From Rotaria socialis (lineage: Eukaryota; Rotifera; Eurotatoria; Philodinida; Philodinidae), in contig CAJNYU010000007.1 of the NCBI GenBank assembly GCA_905331475.1, positions 124,001 to 188,000 on the forward strand: a stretch of 64,000 nucleotides of DNA, given 5' to 3'. Both the position numbers and the translations under genes were made by a program. Below, piece by piece: positions 35,901 through 54,109 of the stretch (within the stretch, counting starts at the first letter, position 1; every line of letters begins with the position of its first letter). The notes under the pieces are model-generated. The model saw only the letters and a list, made by a program, of their open reading frames with translations, searched no databases and was not told the origin of the DNA.

Positions 35901-36875
35901 ACTCGATATCAGAATAGCCTCGGATAATATTCGAAAACAACTGATTTGTATTTCTTACGCTGAAACAATTCAAATAGGATGAAAAAGAAAACCTATATAT
36001 TTACCATCAGCAAAATAATCTAATCGTTCTGGTGAGATCCTTCCGGGTGCCATACGTCGTTTTTTCTGATATTCATTTTCTCGGTCAGCAATTGTTGGTC
36101 GACGATTTTCAGCTAATGGATCATGGTTCTAAGCAAGCAGACAAATAACTCAATGGATTGTTTCAAAAAGAAAACGTTCCTATGGTGCTTACTCGATCAA
36201 TATTTGGAATATTTTGTAAAATTTCAGCTGATGGTCCAAATTGCTTCGATTTCGGATTTGACACTGATGGTTGATAATCTACGTCTTCTTCCTAGAAATA
36301 TTTTTACAAATTTAAAATAGTTTATTTTACTGGTATCAGTACACGAATGTTGCAAGAAACTATTATTTAGAATGTTGATAGTTTCGAGTATATGTTTCGA
36401 CAACAAGAAAATATATCCAAAAGTCATTACGAATAATCAAAAATTCTCATACGCATTTCAACATTCATCTATACTCAACTTCCTATCATTTTCTATTTCA
36501 CTACATGTATCTTTTGAAGATCGAGATTGAAGCTATGTGTATCGTATAGAAGTCAGATAATCTATTTCTCATTCAATATTTTCCACTCCAATCAAAATAG
36601 AAATTACGAACATGATCGTACAGAAGGGAATAGTTCAAAACTTACCTCATCATCATCTCCTGGTAAATAATTTAAATAACCAGTTCGAGCATTTTCTTCA
36701 TACACATCTGTATCAAGAATTTCTTGAGCAAATCGAGTACCACGGGCTTCATCGTCTTCACGTCGACGATCTTCGCGTATAGCTTTCGATTGCGCTTCGA
36801 TTGCTAGAATGAAAATGAATAGAAATCTTTGCAAATTTAAATATTAAAAAGATTACCATCATGTTTGGAACTCAT
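29967..36875 (-). CDS. SF3B1: Splicing factor 3B subunit 1 (SF3B1)
   Basis: Complete multi-exon gene from ATG at 36873-36875 ([18 protein letters not shown]) to TAA at 29967-29969 (ARYELDYIL). The N-terminal part (about 34.4-36.9 kb) is Thr-Pro-rich with at least four U2AF-ligand-type motifs: [21 protein letters not shown] and KRRSRWDE. The conserved block [20 protein letters not shown] and the whole HEAT-repeat array follow, nearly identical to human SF3B1 in [56 protein letters not shown] and [15 protein letters not shown]. The segment [14 protein letters not shown] keeps the lysine equivalent to human K700, a recurrent cancer mutation site. SF3B1 is the U2 snRNP subunit that clamps the branch-point helix. 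Two introns are long (about 31.0-31.57 and 32.5-33.34 kb); the others are short. Confidence 0.97.
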
Positions 36876-37341
36876 GGTGTAAGTTCAACACTAACCAAGA
36901 GTAAAAATGATCCAGTGTTAGAAGTTTATTGCGTAAATATGTTGACGAAAAGAAAAGAACAACAATTGTTTACTTTTATTGTTAATGTTTTGATTATCTA
37001 GTTGAATAATTATGCATAAACTCAAAGATTTTATGGAAGAATCGAAATTTTCTTGAAATATTTACTAAAAAAAATTATTTATTTATTAATTAATTATCAT
37101 AGTTATGCATTTAACTTCGATTTTCATTGGTTATTCAATTCAAGCAATAGAATCATCGCGAACGAAAATATATGAACTGAAAGGTTTAAAGAAAGAAAAG
37201 ACAATTTTTGTTGTGATTTCTTATTATCAACCAGTTCAGAAACACTTGGAAATAATTTGATTTCATAAATTCATTCTATACTATCTAGATTATCATAAAT
37301 TTTGTGTTTTCGTTTTATTTTGCTTTTTACACCTAATTCAT
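36876..37341. other. Divergent promoter region, SF3B1 / HMGB
   Basis: About 465 bp between the SF3B1 start (minus) and the first HMGB start (plus). Very AT-rich, with no obvious repeat. It is presumably a shared bidirectional promoter. Confidence 0.5.
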
Positions 37342-40322
37342 ATGTTTTCACCATTTGTTGACGGTATGCATCCACATCAACATTTTCCACTTATGCAATT
37401 GCCTGATCGGCAACAAATGCAAATATCAAATGGGTAAGGATAATGTGTATATTAAAATATTTCACTTTTATTAAGAAATCTATTTCACTATCTTGTGTTC
37501 CTTTGTTTTTCAAATCAAACTACTTGACGTTGTTTTTAGTCACTACATATATATATATATATATCCGTCAAACACTTGAAAAAATATAGTGCTCACGTGT
37601 TCTCCTGTATACAATATACATTATCTACTTTTATTTTATAATTAATCGTGAATAACAAAGATTCCTACAATAAATAGCTTTGACAATCATTTGTCAAGTA
37701 GCTGTCATTACTAATACAATTCATATATTAAAAATATTTTATATATTTACGAACGATATGTATCTTTCTATGTAGATGTTTTTCTATTGTTTATGTTACG
37801 CATAACCTTTCTATTCATTACTAACATTCTCTCCATGACATTTTTCTTTCTCAACAATGCGTTGAAAATATGAAAAAAAAAACGTATTAGTTTAAATGGA
37901 ATTACTTCAGTCAATCTGTTGTCGTTGCTCATCACTTTTATAGTAATTGTTTGACGTTATTTGAAGTCTTTTTTCTCTTCTCTTTGTTCTGATTAATTTT
38001 TACAAGGATATTAAAAGAATATTATTGTAATGCCTGACCCGAAATCAATAGGCGATAAATCATCAGGGTCGTTCATCTATTTGCTATTCTCGCGTACTCT
38101 TTCTTCTCGTCATTCTCGCTCTACTTGACCCTTGGCGATCGTGTCCGGCAAAATTTCAAACCTATCTATATGCTCCGATTAATTGAGTTTTTCTTTCTCT
38201 CTGTTCTGTTCTCGGACGAAAAGAAAAAGAAAAAAGTAGAGAAGAGGGCATATATTCTTGATTTGCTAAGAACAGAACAATCTCTTTTCTTTTTCTCTCA
38301 CATTCTCCCAATAGATTTTTTTCTCTTGACGAACGAAACAAGAAATAATTATATAGATTGATGTAGCCGCGGCTAACACGTGAAACATAGAAAGAGAAAC
38401 AGCGAGAAAGAGAGCGCAGCGATTAGAAAAGAGAATAAGAGAGAGAGAAAAAAAAAACGAAGGGGACCTTTCGTCGTCGCATTCCACATACACATAACCA
38501 TGCCCTTTATGCTAGATGCCGTTTTTCTCCTTCGATTTTTTTTGTTTCTATTAAAACGAACAGTACGATAAGTTTGTTTTTCAAATACGAACACATCTGG
38601 ATCTGCGCGTTCTCTAGTGCTTTTCCTCCCTTGCCGCTCCTATAATACACATGTATAACACGCGCCACATCATCATCATCATCATTGCCACATGCGCATA
38701 TGTGTTGGAAGGAGAAGAATAAGAGAAAGTAATGGGTGTGGTCTACTCTAGTTTTTCTATGTATAAACATATTATTGAGTGATAATGATGATGATGGCCG
38801 AATTGTTAATAAATATAATTTTCGATAAAAAATATCCTTCGATTACAGATCGAATAAGTATTCATGTAATAAATAACAATTATATCTTTAAAAATGACTT
38901 CTGCACTATATTATCAAACGATGATAGTGCCACAACAACAGCAACAACAATCACCACCACAGCAAGTACAACAAATGCAAATGTAGTGAGTAAAACGAAA
39001 ATATCCATTGCATATGGTTTTCTTCTGCTTAGTTTTTCGTTTCTAAGATGTCATCTATAAAATTGAATTGTTTCATACACATGTTTACATACATGAATTT
39101 CTTTTTTTAGTTATCATCCACAACAAGCTCAACTATCGCACATGATGCCACAACCACAGCAAGTTCATCATTTGATTCAACAATCATCAGCAGTGTCATC
39201 ACAAAACCGTGATCACCATCAACACTCTCATACGCCTAAAGAAATGAATAAACCAAAAGGTCGAATGAGTGCATACACATTTTTTGTACAAAAATGCCGA
39301 GATGAACACAGAAAAGCGTATCCAAATGAGAATGCAAATTTTAGTGAATTCTCAAAAAAATGTGCTGAAAAATGGAAGGTAAGATTTCAACGAAAACTTT
39401 CGGCTAGTCAGTTTTATAGAAAAAAAGGAAAGTAAGTGTTCAACTTGGGCGACATAAGACGAGAAATTAAGTTATTGACTAGAAAACGGACATTTATATA
39501 AAATCTATCAGAGTAAATTGGTAATAGAATTAATAAAAAAAACGTTCCGTACAGCTTCCCTGTTTCGATCGATTCTATTATGATTGCTTTTTATGATCAA
39601 GGACAAACAACAAAAACTTATATAGGATTAAGTGAATGATTGTGCGAACAGATGCGTTAGAGAAGAAAAGAGAACGAAAAAGTTATTGTTTTTATGCATT
39701 ATTTTTAATAGACTATGACTGATACTGAAAAGTCCAAATTTGCTGCACAAGCTGAAATAGATAAACAGCGATTTGAACGTGAAATGGCTGTTTATCAACC
39801 CGGTGAAAAACGAAAAAAGAAGAAAAAAGATCCATTGGCACCAAAACGACCATTGTAAAATAATATTTTTTGATAAATAAGAGAAAAGAAAATAATACTT
39901 GATTTTTTGTATAGATCGGCATTTTTTCATTATTGTAAAGAAGAACGTCCTAAATTAAAAGCAGTAAATCCAAGTTTATCTGTTGGTGAAATTGCCAAAG
40001 AATTAGGTGATCGATGGAATCGTACGGCACCTGATGGTAAATCAAGTTATGAAGAATCTGCGCAGCGAGATAAGGAGAGATATGAAAAAGTCAGTTATGA
40101 TTAATTGTTGCGTTATTTATTTATTCTCTAGTTTTTATTAGGAAATGAATGATTTTAGATTAGCTAATAAAAAGGCTGCTAAATCAAATTCATCATCTCA
40201 GGCATTAACACAACAAAAAACACATCACTCCGATCAACAAGTCAGAATACATCAAGATGTATATTCAAATTTAGAAAAAAAAAACATATCTCATTATCTA
40301 TTTAATTTTGCTTGGTATAGTC

Positions 40323-40361
<39 letters not shown>

Positions 40362-40374
40362 GCAACAACAGCAG

Positions 40375-40409
<35 letters not shown>

Positions 40410-41547
40410 GCAACAACAACAACAGTACTCTTCTGTACCATACCAATTACCGCCATTTAATCCGATGCAATCTTTTCAACCACAAGTAATTAATAGAATT
40501 GATTGATTTAATTTATTTGCTATTTTCTCTGCAGGCTTTTGCTCAAATGAACAATTTCCAAGATAATGGGTTGGCAGCTTCGCTTTTTCCTCATTATAAT
40601 GGCTACTCGTTACAAATGCCACATAACAATGTAGGATATTAGTGAGCATTAGAAGTAGTATGCACACATACGCGCACACTCTGATATTCCCCCTTTCTCT
40701 TGAATATAAATTATGAAAAATCCGGTCACCAACTGTTATTTATTGCCTTTCACATGTATATTAAAATATATACATGTCTAATAAATCTCTCTTGCTATTT
40801 TAGTCTGATTGTTTATGTGTTACTTTTTCTTCAAAAAATCTGATAAAATAGAGTGTGCATGTATATAGAAATATAACAATGATATGATTGATAAATAATT
40901 GGTACATCGATTACATGAGCAGCATTTTTTGTTCTTCCGGTTTTTTCTTCTTCTGTTTTATTTTTATTTAAAAAAGAATTGTTGTCAATTAATTTTTTGT
41001 TCGTTCCTATTCATTTTATGTACACATAAAAGAAGAGAAAAAAAATTAATAATTACAGAAAAGACAACTTTTTTCTTTCTCGAATACTCATTAAATATAT
41101 GTGCTAACAAATCTACTTATTGGTAAGTATGCAATTTCTTGATGTATTGCTTAGCTTCTTGAGTCTATTACTATTGTATCTGATGTATATTATACACGTG
41201 TGTGCGCGCGTGCTTACTTCTTCTCATACTTGCAGCTTTTAGTTTTTTTTCGTATTTTATTGATAAAAATGAAAATTGTTCTTGTGTTCAGGTTCAAATG
41301 CAACAATTTCAAGCATTACAACAACAACAATTACAGCACCTCCAACATCAGGTAATAAATGGCAAATTAATTTTTTATTTCATTTTATTTTTCATGTTTT
41401 AATTATTAGACCTATCAAACATTAACAACAGCTAATGCAAATTCAGCGAGTAATAATAACAATACTAATAATCATAATAATGGTGAACAACACGATGATG
41501 ATGATGATGATGATGATGACAATGATGAATCTGACAATGACGATTAA
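37342..41547 (+). CDS. DSP1: HMGB/DSP1-type two-HMG-box protein
   Basis: Exons 39111-39378, 39712-39854, 39915-40089, 40142-40240, 40321-40485, 40535-40630, 41292-41351 and 41410-41547 join in phase, preceded by either of two first exons (37342-37433 or 38894-38985). HMG box A reads [40 protein letters not shown] and [20 protein letters not shown] basic [14 protein letters not shown] linker leads to box [55 protein letters not shown]. Gln-rich exons and an acidic tail of about nine Asp plus DNDESDNDD follow. Order and N-terminal Gln-rich region match Drosophila DSP1, a chromatin-bending corepressor and Polycomb recruiter. Retaining the intron after 40630 would add VGY and stop at 40642, dropping the acidic tail. 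Confidence 0.93.
38894..38985 (+). CDS. Alternative first exon of the HMGB gene
   Basis: Encodes [20 protein letters not shown] followed by [11 protein letters not shown] and ends in a strong GTGAGT donor. Its coding length is 92 nt, the same as the upstream first exon 37342-37433, so both leave the same phase for exon 39111 (…MYYHPQQ versus …NGYHPQQ). It probably has its own promoter inside the 1.68-kb first intron. Confidence 0.65.
40321..40440 (+). repeat. CAA/CAG glutamine tract in the HMGB gene
   Basis: Mixed CAA and CAG codons run from 40324 to about 40428, in the frame that encodes polyglutamine. A tract of this kind is prone to length change. The same DNA read in another frame gives the poly-Asn/Ser frame 40145-40489, which is a shadow. 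Confidence 0.85.
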
Positions 41548-42072
41548 CAGAAATCATTTTTTGTTATTTCACATGACAATCGAGAGTAATAATAAACACT
41601 AACGAGAAAAAAGTATTGCGCTATTTGTTTGTTTTTTTTTGATTCTAAAAGTTGTCTTAATTCATAGTTTCGTCTTCCTTGTTGTTCATTTTCGATGGTG
41701 TTTATATGAGTTGATCATCAATTTCATTGTCTTTTTCTTCATTTTTGCTTTGTTTTTTGTATTTGTTCGTACTGTGACTGTTTGATGTATATGAAAAAAA
41801 AAGCGAAAAACCATTCACACACTTAGCTTGTATGTATTGTCCTATTTTTTCTCGTTGTCTTTTTTGCATTATGACAAACAACATGATGCTTTCGTTGTTC
41901 ATATTCTTGTCTGCTTTTTTACAAGATAATGTCAGACATACATGCTATTGTTTTCTCTCTTGTTTTTTTTTTTGATTATCTTATGAGTAAAAATTGAAAA
42001 GAATGGTATCATGCCATTGGTTCAAACTACTATCATATATTAGTTGTCCTATCTTTAGATTTAAACATAGAT
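41548..42072. other. Intergenic between HMGB and PAAF1
   Basis: About 525 bp of AT-rich sequence, HMGB 3' flank followed by PAAF1 5' flank. A 3' splice-like TATCTTTAG lies about 15 nt before the PAAF1 ATG. The minus-strand frame 41702-41902 is not supported. Confidence 0.5.
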
Positions 42073-43565
42073 ATGACTAATCAGAATAGTGCGAGTGTTG
42101 TAATCAATGCAGCAACATACCCACGAATAATAATTCAACCTGATTGGTCTAGCAATTTAAAACAGAATATGTTACCTGGGGATGTTTGGTTTGAATTTAA
42201 AGCAGGTACTGCTGATGTATCACGTATAACACAAAATATCCATGGCGTCTGCTCAATCAAAGCCTTGCCAGATCAAGATGCTAAAGCTTATAAAACAGTA
42301 GTAAGCGATAGTTTTGAATCAGTCGATATAGATAGAAAACAACAACAATTACGCATTAAAATGCGTGATACAGATTTTAGTCATACATTCTACGGTAGAT
42401 CAATGTTTATTTTTATACTTCGTTTTTAAATTATCAATAGTATGAAATTTAGGACCAATAAAATCATTTTCTACGACGAGTAAACAGAACGATGATGAAG
42501 TTAATACTCAATTACATCCCTCAATTCCTATATCTGAACTTCCTAAAACTGTAGCACAACAAGCAAATGTCTCGGTTCATCCTTATTGGTTTGATATTAG
42601 TTCAGGTGGTGTTGGTTTAACAGCATTAAGTAATGGAAAAATTACTATTTGGGATATCGAGAACGGTAATTCAATATTGAAATTTAAGCAAATTATGTTG
42701 ATTTTGTTTTAAGGTGAAGTACGACGCCAATTAAAAGGTCACGTTGAAGATGTTTATGTAAGTCGATTTTTTCCATCAGGTAAAATAACTTTGTTTCTTT
42801 ATAATATAGCTATATACTGAATCATAACTGTTTTTTTCCTCTTTAGATTTTGCTGTTGTATCTGGTGGAGCTGATATGCGTGTTAGAATTTGGTCACTTG
42901 ATAATGACAATAAGGACATACGTGATACAACATTAAGCGGACATCGTTCACGCATAAATGATGTTCTTGCTCTTGATCAACAACGAGTATTAAGTGCATC
43001 CAATGACGGTTCTATTATTTTATGGAATGTAAATAAAAATGACAAGATAAATAAAATAGTTCAATTAGATAATGATAGTATTAATATTGTCAGTTCAATT
43101 GAATCCTCCTTATTGGCTTGTGGTTGTAATGGTGGTTCAATTCGTTTTTATAGTTTAAATTCTAAAGAAATGATCAATCAAGTTGAAATTGGTTCACCTG
43201 TTAGTGGACTTTGTTTTATAGCAGAATCAAATCAACTTATTTATGGTACGGAAAAATCAGTAATTGGTATTTATGATATACGTCAATTAAATGGTATACC
43301 CATTCATGCGTGGAAAGAGCAAAGAGGAAGAATAACATCTATTGTTCCAAGTAGAGACCACGGAGGTATATTAGTAACAACAACTGATGGCAGTTGTTTT
43401 GAATATAATAAAGAAGAATTCAAATCAATAATGGATGTGTCAAATATTCATGTTTGTGATTTTACAGGTGCAGATGATTCCGTCCTAAATGCTAAAGTAT
43501 TTAACAATAGAATTTACTCAATATGTCGTGATGGTCTTATACGTATCTATGAGAATCTAGAATAA
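42073..43565 (+). CDS. PAAF1: Proteasomal ATPase-associated factor 1 (WD repeats)
   Basis: Four exons read in phase; the last begins near 42847 and holds most WD repeats. The N-terminus IIIQPDWSSNLKQNMLPGDV, WFEF parallels human PAAF1 (IQSDWAQALRKDEGEAWLS). WD units include GKITIWDIENGEVRRQLKGH, FFPSDFAVVSGGADMRVRIW, GHRSRINDVLALDQQRVLSA and SNDGSIILWNV. The end, GADDSVLNAKVFNNRIYSIC, RDGLIRIYENLE, mirrors human GADCDPVYKVATWEKQIYTC, CRDGLVRRYQ. PAAF1 binds 26S proteasome base ATPases and restrains assembly of the holoenzyme. A 3' splice-like site just before the ATG suggests leader trans-splicing. Weak WD signatures (several lack the terminal WD) are normal for this family. Confidence 0.9.
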
Positions 43566-44271
43566 ATAGATTTTCATGTAATCTTTTTTAATGCTCTAAG
43601 ATCTTTGCCACATGAGATTATTGTACAAGGTTTCTTGTTTTTTTTTCTAGACTTGTGTTTTCATGATTGTTGTTACGAATGATCAGTATTTAATACTCAC
43701 GCAATATGTTTACTTGTATTGTTCTGTTGTATTTTTATAACTAATTAAACCAGCAAAATAAAAGTCAATATCAGCTGTTAATTATTTGCAACAGGATCAA
43801 AGTGAAAGTCAAATATATATCAAAATTAAAATTTTAATAAGTCTCTTAAAAAAATAAATAAAATCGTCTTTTGTTAAGTTAAAACTTAATCGAATATAGA
43901 TTATATGTCTTTGCCCGAAAAACTTCCGCTGACGATATCCGGCTAACAGAATCGGAAGCGGAACAGAACATTTCCTTAGAATTTGAACATAAAAGATTTA
44001 GCAGAAAACAAAATTCATATGTTCGCAAATGATATGTCATTCATATTCTTTTATATTGCAATCTATGTAGAGTCTTTTGATTGCGAATATAATCCATAGA
44101 TACATTTATTTATTTATTTATTTATATATTATTGTTTTAAAGCTCAATTATTGATAACAACAAGAAAAAAAACCAGAAAAATAAATAAATTAGATCATGA
44201 AATAAGTCAGTTCATATTGTATTACCATATGAAGAAGAAGAAAAAAGAAGAAGAGAAAAAAAAGAATTAAT
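43566..44271. other. Intergenic between PAAF1 and the Ser-rich gene
   Basis: AT-rich, with a TTTA-type microsatellite near 44104-44125. A GC-richer island (about 43915-43965) holds repeated CCGC/GCGG words and may be a transposon relic. No gene seen. Confidence 0.45.
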
Positions 44272-44862
44272 TTACATAGGTTTTCCGCCACTTTTAACTA
44301 ATAAATGTGGTTGTTTATAATGTTGACGATATTTATCAGCTGTATTAGGCATCGAAATTGAACGACAAATTTGAACGGCAGCAATTGATGGTGCTTCTAA
44401 ACAATCGGTTATTGATGCAACTGGTATAACATCTGAATCAATCGACGAAACTTTATCATGTTGATTGCAGATTGAACGTATTTGTTTTAATGTATGACGA
44501 CGAGTATTTGACACAACTTGTGAAACAGCAGTCGTAGCAAATGATGATGAACGTTGAATAACATATCTGAATAAAGATGATCGTTGCGCTGCTACTGTTG
44601 GACCTGTCGAACGAAATGAACTACTAGCTGTATTATTCGATGTTGTAGAATGCGATGTTAACCATGAACGAGTCACTGGTGGCGGCCGATATTCACGATT
44701 GAGACGTGTTGAATCTGTCGTCAAAACTTTTTCACCACTATCATAAGATGATTGAGCAAATAGAGCTGCAACACCAGTACGAGTTAATGTTACTCGGCGA
44801 ATGTTTGTAGCATCAATATCTTCTAAAGAATTTGGTAATGTTGGTAGTTTATCATTCGACAT
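44272..44862 (-). CDS. Hypothetical Ser/Thr-rich basic protein, 196 aa
   Basis: Single-exon frame from ATG 44860-44862 with a coherent start (MSNDKLPTLPNSLEDIDATN). It is rich in Ser, Thr and Arg, with SYDSGEKVLTTDSTRLNREY, RPPPVTRSW, RSSSFATTAVSQVVSNTRRH and a C-terminal QPHLLVKSGGKPM. No membrane segment, signal peptide or domain is recognised; it looks intrinsically disordered, with possible phosphorylation sites. Length and codon pattern support a real gene in an otherwise stop-rich region, but no homologue comes to mind. Confidence 0.6.
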   Translation of the reverse strand: MSNDKLPTLPNSLEDIDATNIRRVTLTRTGVAALFAQSSYDSGEKVLTTDSTRLNREYRPPPVTRSWLTSHSTTSNNTASSSFRSTGPTVAAQRSSLFRYVIQRSSSFATTAVSQVVSNTRRHTLKQIRSICNQHDKVSSIDSDVIPVASITDCLEAPSIAAVQICRSISMPNTADKYRQHYKQPHLLVKSGGKPM

Positions 44863-47800
44863 GTTTGATTTAATTCAAATAAAGACAGTTATTATTTGAA
44901 AACATTCAGTCAACAGCTTCAGTCGATGCGTATACGTCTGTTATGTCGCGTAATTCTTCCTTTCTATACTATTTAGAAATCTATAAATGTATAGCCACAC
45001 TAGTGTTTCTGACTGGCCATTGTCATTAATTTATTTGTTCATAGTTCTTTATTCTGTTTATTTACTTTCTTTCGTCATCGGCGACACGTCTTGTTTCGAA
45101 AAAAATATGTCGATTTATACTTGAATAAATATAACTGACAAGATAAAATATATCTTTTTTCTTCAATGAAAATTCATAAAAGATCAATTAAATTAATTAT
45201 ATCATTAGTTTTATTATCGATGAATCAATGATGACAATATGAATAGAAACATTTAGAAAAATATTTTCTATTAAGTGTACTGAGAATTTCAGCGTTTTGG
45301 CGATTACAAGACAGAGACACAAGGCAATACAAGCTATTTTTTCTTATCCTTCATGTTGTATTAATGAGATATTTGCAATAGTATATTTCAGACGTCATAG
45401 AAGAAAGCCTAGAAATTTTCTGCTGTACCAGATGATGCAAATTTAATGTTAGCAGCAACTGGTGCATTTGAGTTAGTAGGTAAGTTGAAATTTGAGTTGG
45501 TCTATTCTTTGTTTTTGTAATGCTTCTCTGAGGTTTAGTCAAAATTGAAATTGAAATCTTTTGAGTTATAGATATTTACAGATCTCTTTTTTTCTCGTTT
45601 GGCAATAGATTCAATCATTAGTGTAGTGATAATAATCAAAGAATATATCAATGAAATATTTTACGGAAAATCTTCTACGCATCCGTCTAGTAGTTGCTTA
45701 TGTTTTTAAGCAGTCAAAGCTTTTACAAAAATTGACATGAAACTTTTGCTTTGAAGTAATTCGATTTGGGCGTTTGACCAAAGTACATTGAATAATGCAC
45801 AAACTTTTTATTTAATGCATTGCCAAGAGAAAAAAGGTCGAGATTAAATTGTTGTGCTAAGTAAGATAAAAATCAAAGCTCATTTTAATCAAATGACAAA
45901 GTATACATAACAAAAACAATTTGTTTATTTAGATTAAGATTATTATCTATTTATTATTCATTCATTTATTAAATCTCTTGTTGATTCAAATAAAAAAAAA
46001 CACATTTTAAAAAATCTGTTTGTAAATGTCAAGATGTTGCTATTCAATATGATCAAAGAATGTAAAGCGATGAACTTTGTATTATTTACTTTTTCTTATG
46101 TACTTTCAATAGATGCAAAAAAAAAGAGAGTTTGTTGTATGTTGTCCTTTGGCAAAAGGTCGATAACTATAAAGCCTAGAAGAAAAAGAATATTCTCTAT
46201 TCATACTGATTATCAAAAATATTTCTTATTTCTTTGATGAACCAAGACGCATGTATAAACGATCAAATTTATTTATTATATATACTCGATATAACAAACA
46301 AACGGAAAATAAATTACGTATTAATATGAGACAACAAGTTGAGTATTAGTCTCAGTTAAATGTACACAACATTAGTTACATAGTATATCTGCAAATTATG
46401 TAATGCTGACATTGCAGAGTACCATAACTATAAAATAATTATGATACAATCGGATGACCATGATATTTAAAATGTTGTTTAATATAATGCAGGTTATTTT
46501 TAGTATCAGAACATTCAGTTGACTATTTTCTTTTTCGATATTAAATAGAATATGACTATCTGGAATCCAGAACAAATAAGAAAACAAAATCCGAAGGAAA
46601 AAAATGACTCTCGTCTAAGTTATTAGGCGATTTAAATGCATATAGCAATCATCGTTAGATTTTATTATTCGAGTCTGAAAATGTATGCAGTAACTTTCAT
46701 ATAATACGGTGGCGTTGTCAAAGATCAACAAATGTAACTTGAAGAAATCTAAAAAATTCTGTTTTTCTTTTCAATCAATTTAAAAATTGACTCAAGGATA
46801 TATAATGCAACTAATAGAAACGAAACTTTGTCTGTTAACATTGCTTTTGAGAATATTCTGAAGAGTGGTTACTTATATTGATTTTCGATTATTATTTAAA
46901 TATGCTATATATGCGCCTTTGCTTTTTCTATTGTAAAATTTCATGATTTTACTCGGTCTATTCAATGAATTAAATCAAAATCTACTTTTTTCTTTCTTTC
47001 AATAAGAAATACTGATAATTAAAAACTAAACGGCTTCTAACGCCCCCACACTTAGGATATGAATATTATTGGTCTATGACAGTTTGTCGTCGCACTCACT
47101 CTCTCCGTTTGTCTGTCTTTTTTCTTTTTTCGTGTAAATCTCTCTTATTCTTTCTTTCGTTAACATATTATTCTTTTTGTTGAGTATAGTTAAGTGTTCT
47201 ACACATAAATTTTGTCTTGTTTCATTTTCTTTCAAATTCTTACATTTTGAGTGAAGTAATATTGAATATCATTCTGCTATATGAATAAAGATTCTTATTT
47301 TTCCGTGCCAATTATTTTCTGATATAGAAAAAATCTGTTTCGTGTTTATTTATATTACTACGCTTGTTATTTGATGTTTCCTTTCATCGATTTACTGTTT
47401 GATGAGGAAGAAAACAGGAAGACTAGCCGATCATAAGATTACGTACGGAGGGACTGATGAACGTAATCGTATGCCTAATAAATAAACGGCAATTTGATGA
47501 CCTCATCCTCATTCTCTTCTGTATTCTTACCAGCGATTTCCTCATTATAATGCCTGTACAGCTAGACAATCGTATATATAGTTACTAAAAGATCCCGACG
47601 ATTGAGCAACTCTGAACACAAAAATTCTTTCCGACACTATATCTCTGTGGTGACCGACAAAGGGGAGAGAAACAGAGAAAGAAAATTCCTTATTTTTAGT
47701 TAAGATTTATTTTATCATTATACGCGTTCGGTTGAACAGATAGATGGATGAATGAATGAATGATGGAAAACAGACATTTGCTGTATTATTCTTCCAATTC

Positions 47801-48281
47801 AAGCTTATCCTTTTTTGACACTTATTTGGTTCGATTGATAAGCGGTTATTAGTCATTTTTCAGAACTATCTTGACATAGATTTACATTTGATCGATATTG
47901 ATTATAGTAATAACCTTGTTATCATGTTTCCATACCTGTTAATTTCTACACGGAGTGTCATCGAATTTCTTTTTCTGCTTTTTTGTTGTTCACATATACA
48001 AGGTTTTACATCGCTTAAAAAGAAAAAATACATATATATATCTATTTTGTGATTTTAAATAGATTTGATTAATACATAAATAAAAACTACATTAGCAGTT
48101 GTCGTCAATAAATTATGCGACGACATCATCATCGTCGAAGAATCATGTGACAACTTGTATTCATACATATCTTTATTTGTAATATTACGTTTCTCATCAA
48201 GGTGCTATTTACATAAAATATACAATACATACATATCTATCTGCCTATCTATTTATCTTTGCTGTGAAACAGAAAAAAAAC
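44863..48281. other. 3.4-kb intergenic, no gene recognised
   Basis: AT-rich, with several short frames (45351-45542, 46034-46237, 46396-46587) that have no domain or splice continuity. A GAAT-type microsatellite occurs near 47745-47765. The right part is presumably the ARHGAP39 promoter and 5' UTR. Confidence 0.45.

Positions 48282-54109
<5,828 letters not shown>

Noticed and set aside
40145-40489. Poly-Asn/Ser frame running through the CAA/CAG tract
   Set aside because: Reads through a canonical intron; the spliced frame gives polyglutamine in keeping with DSP1-type proteins.
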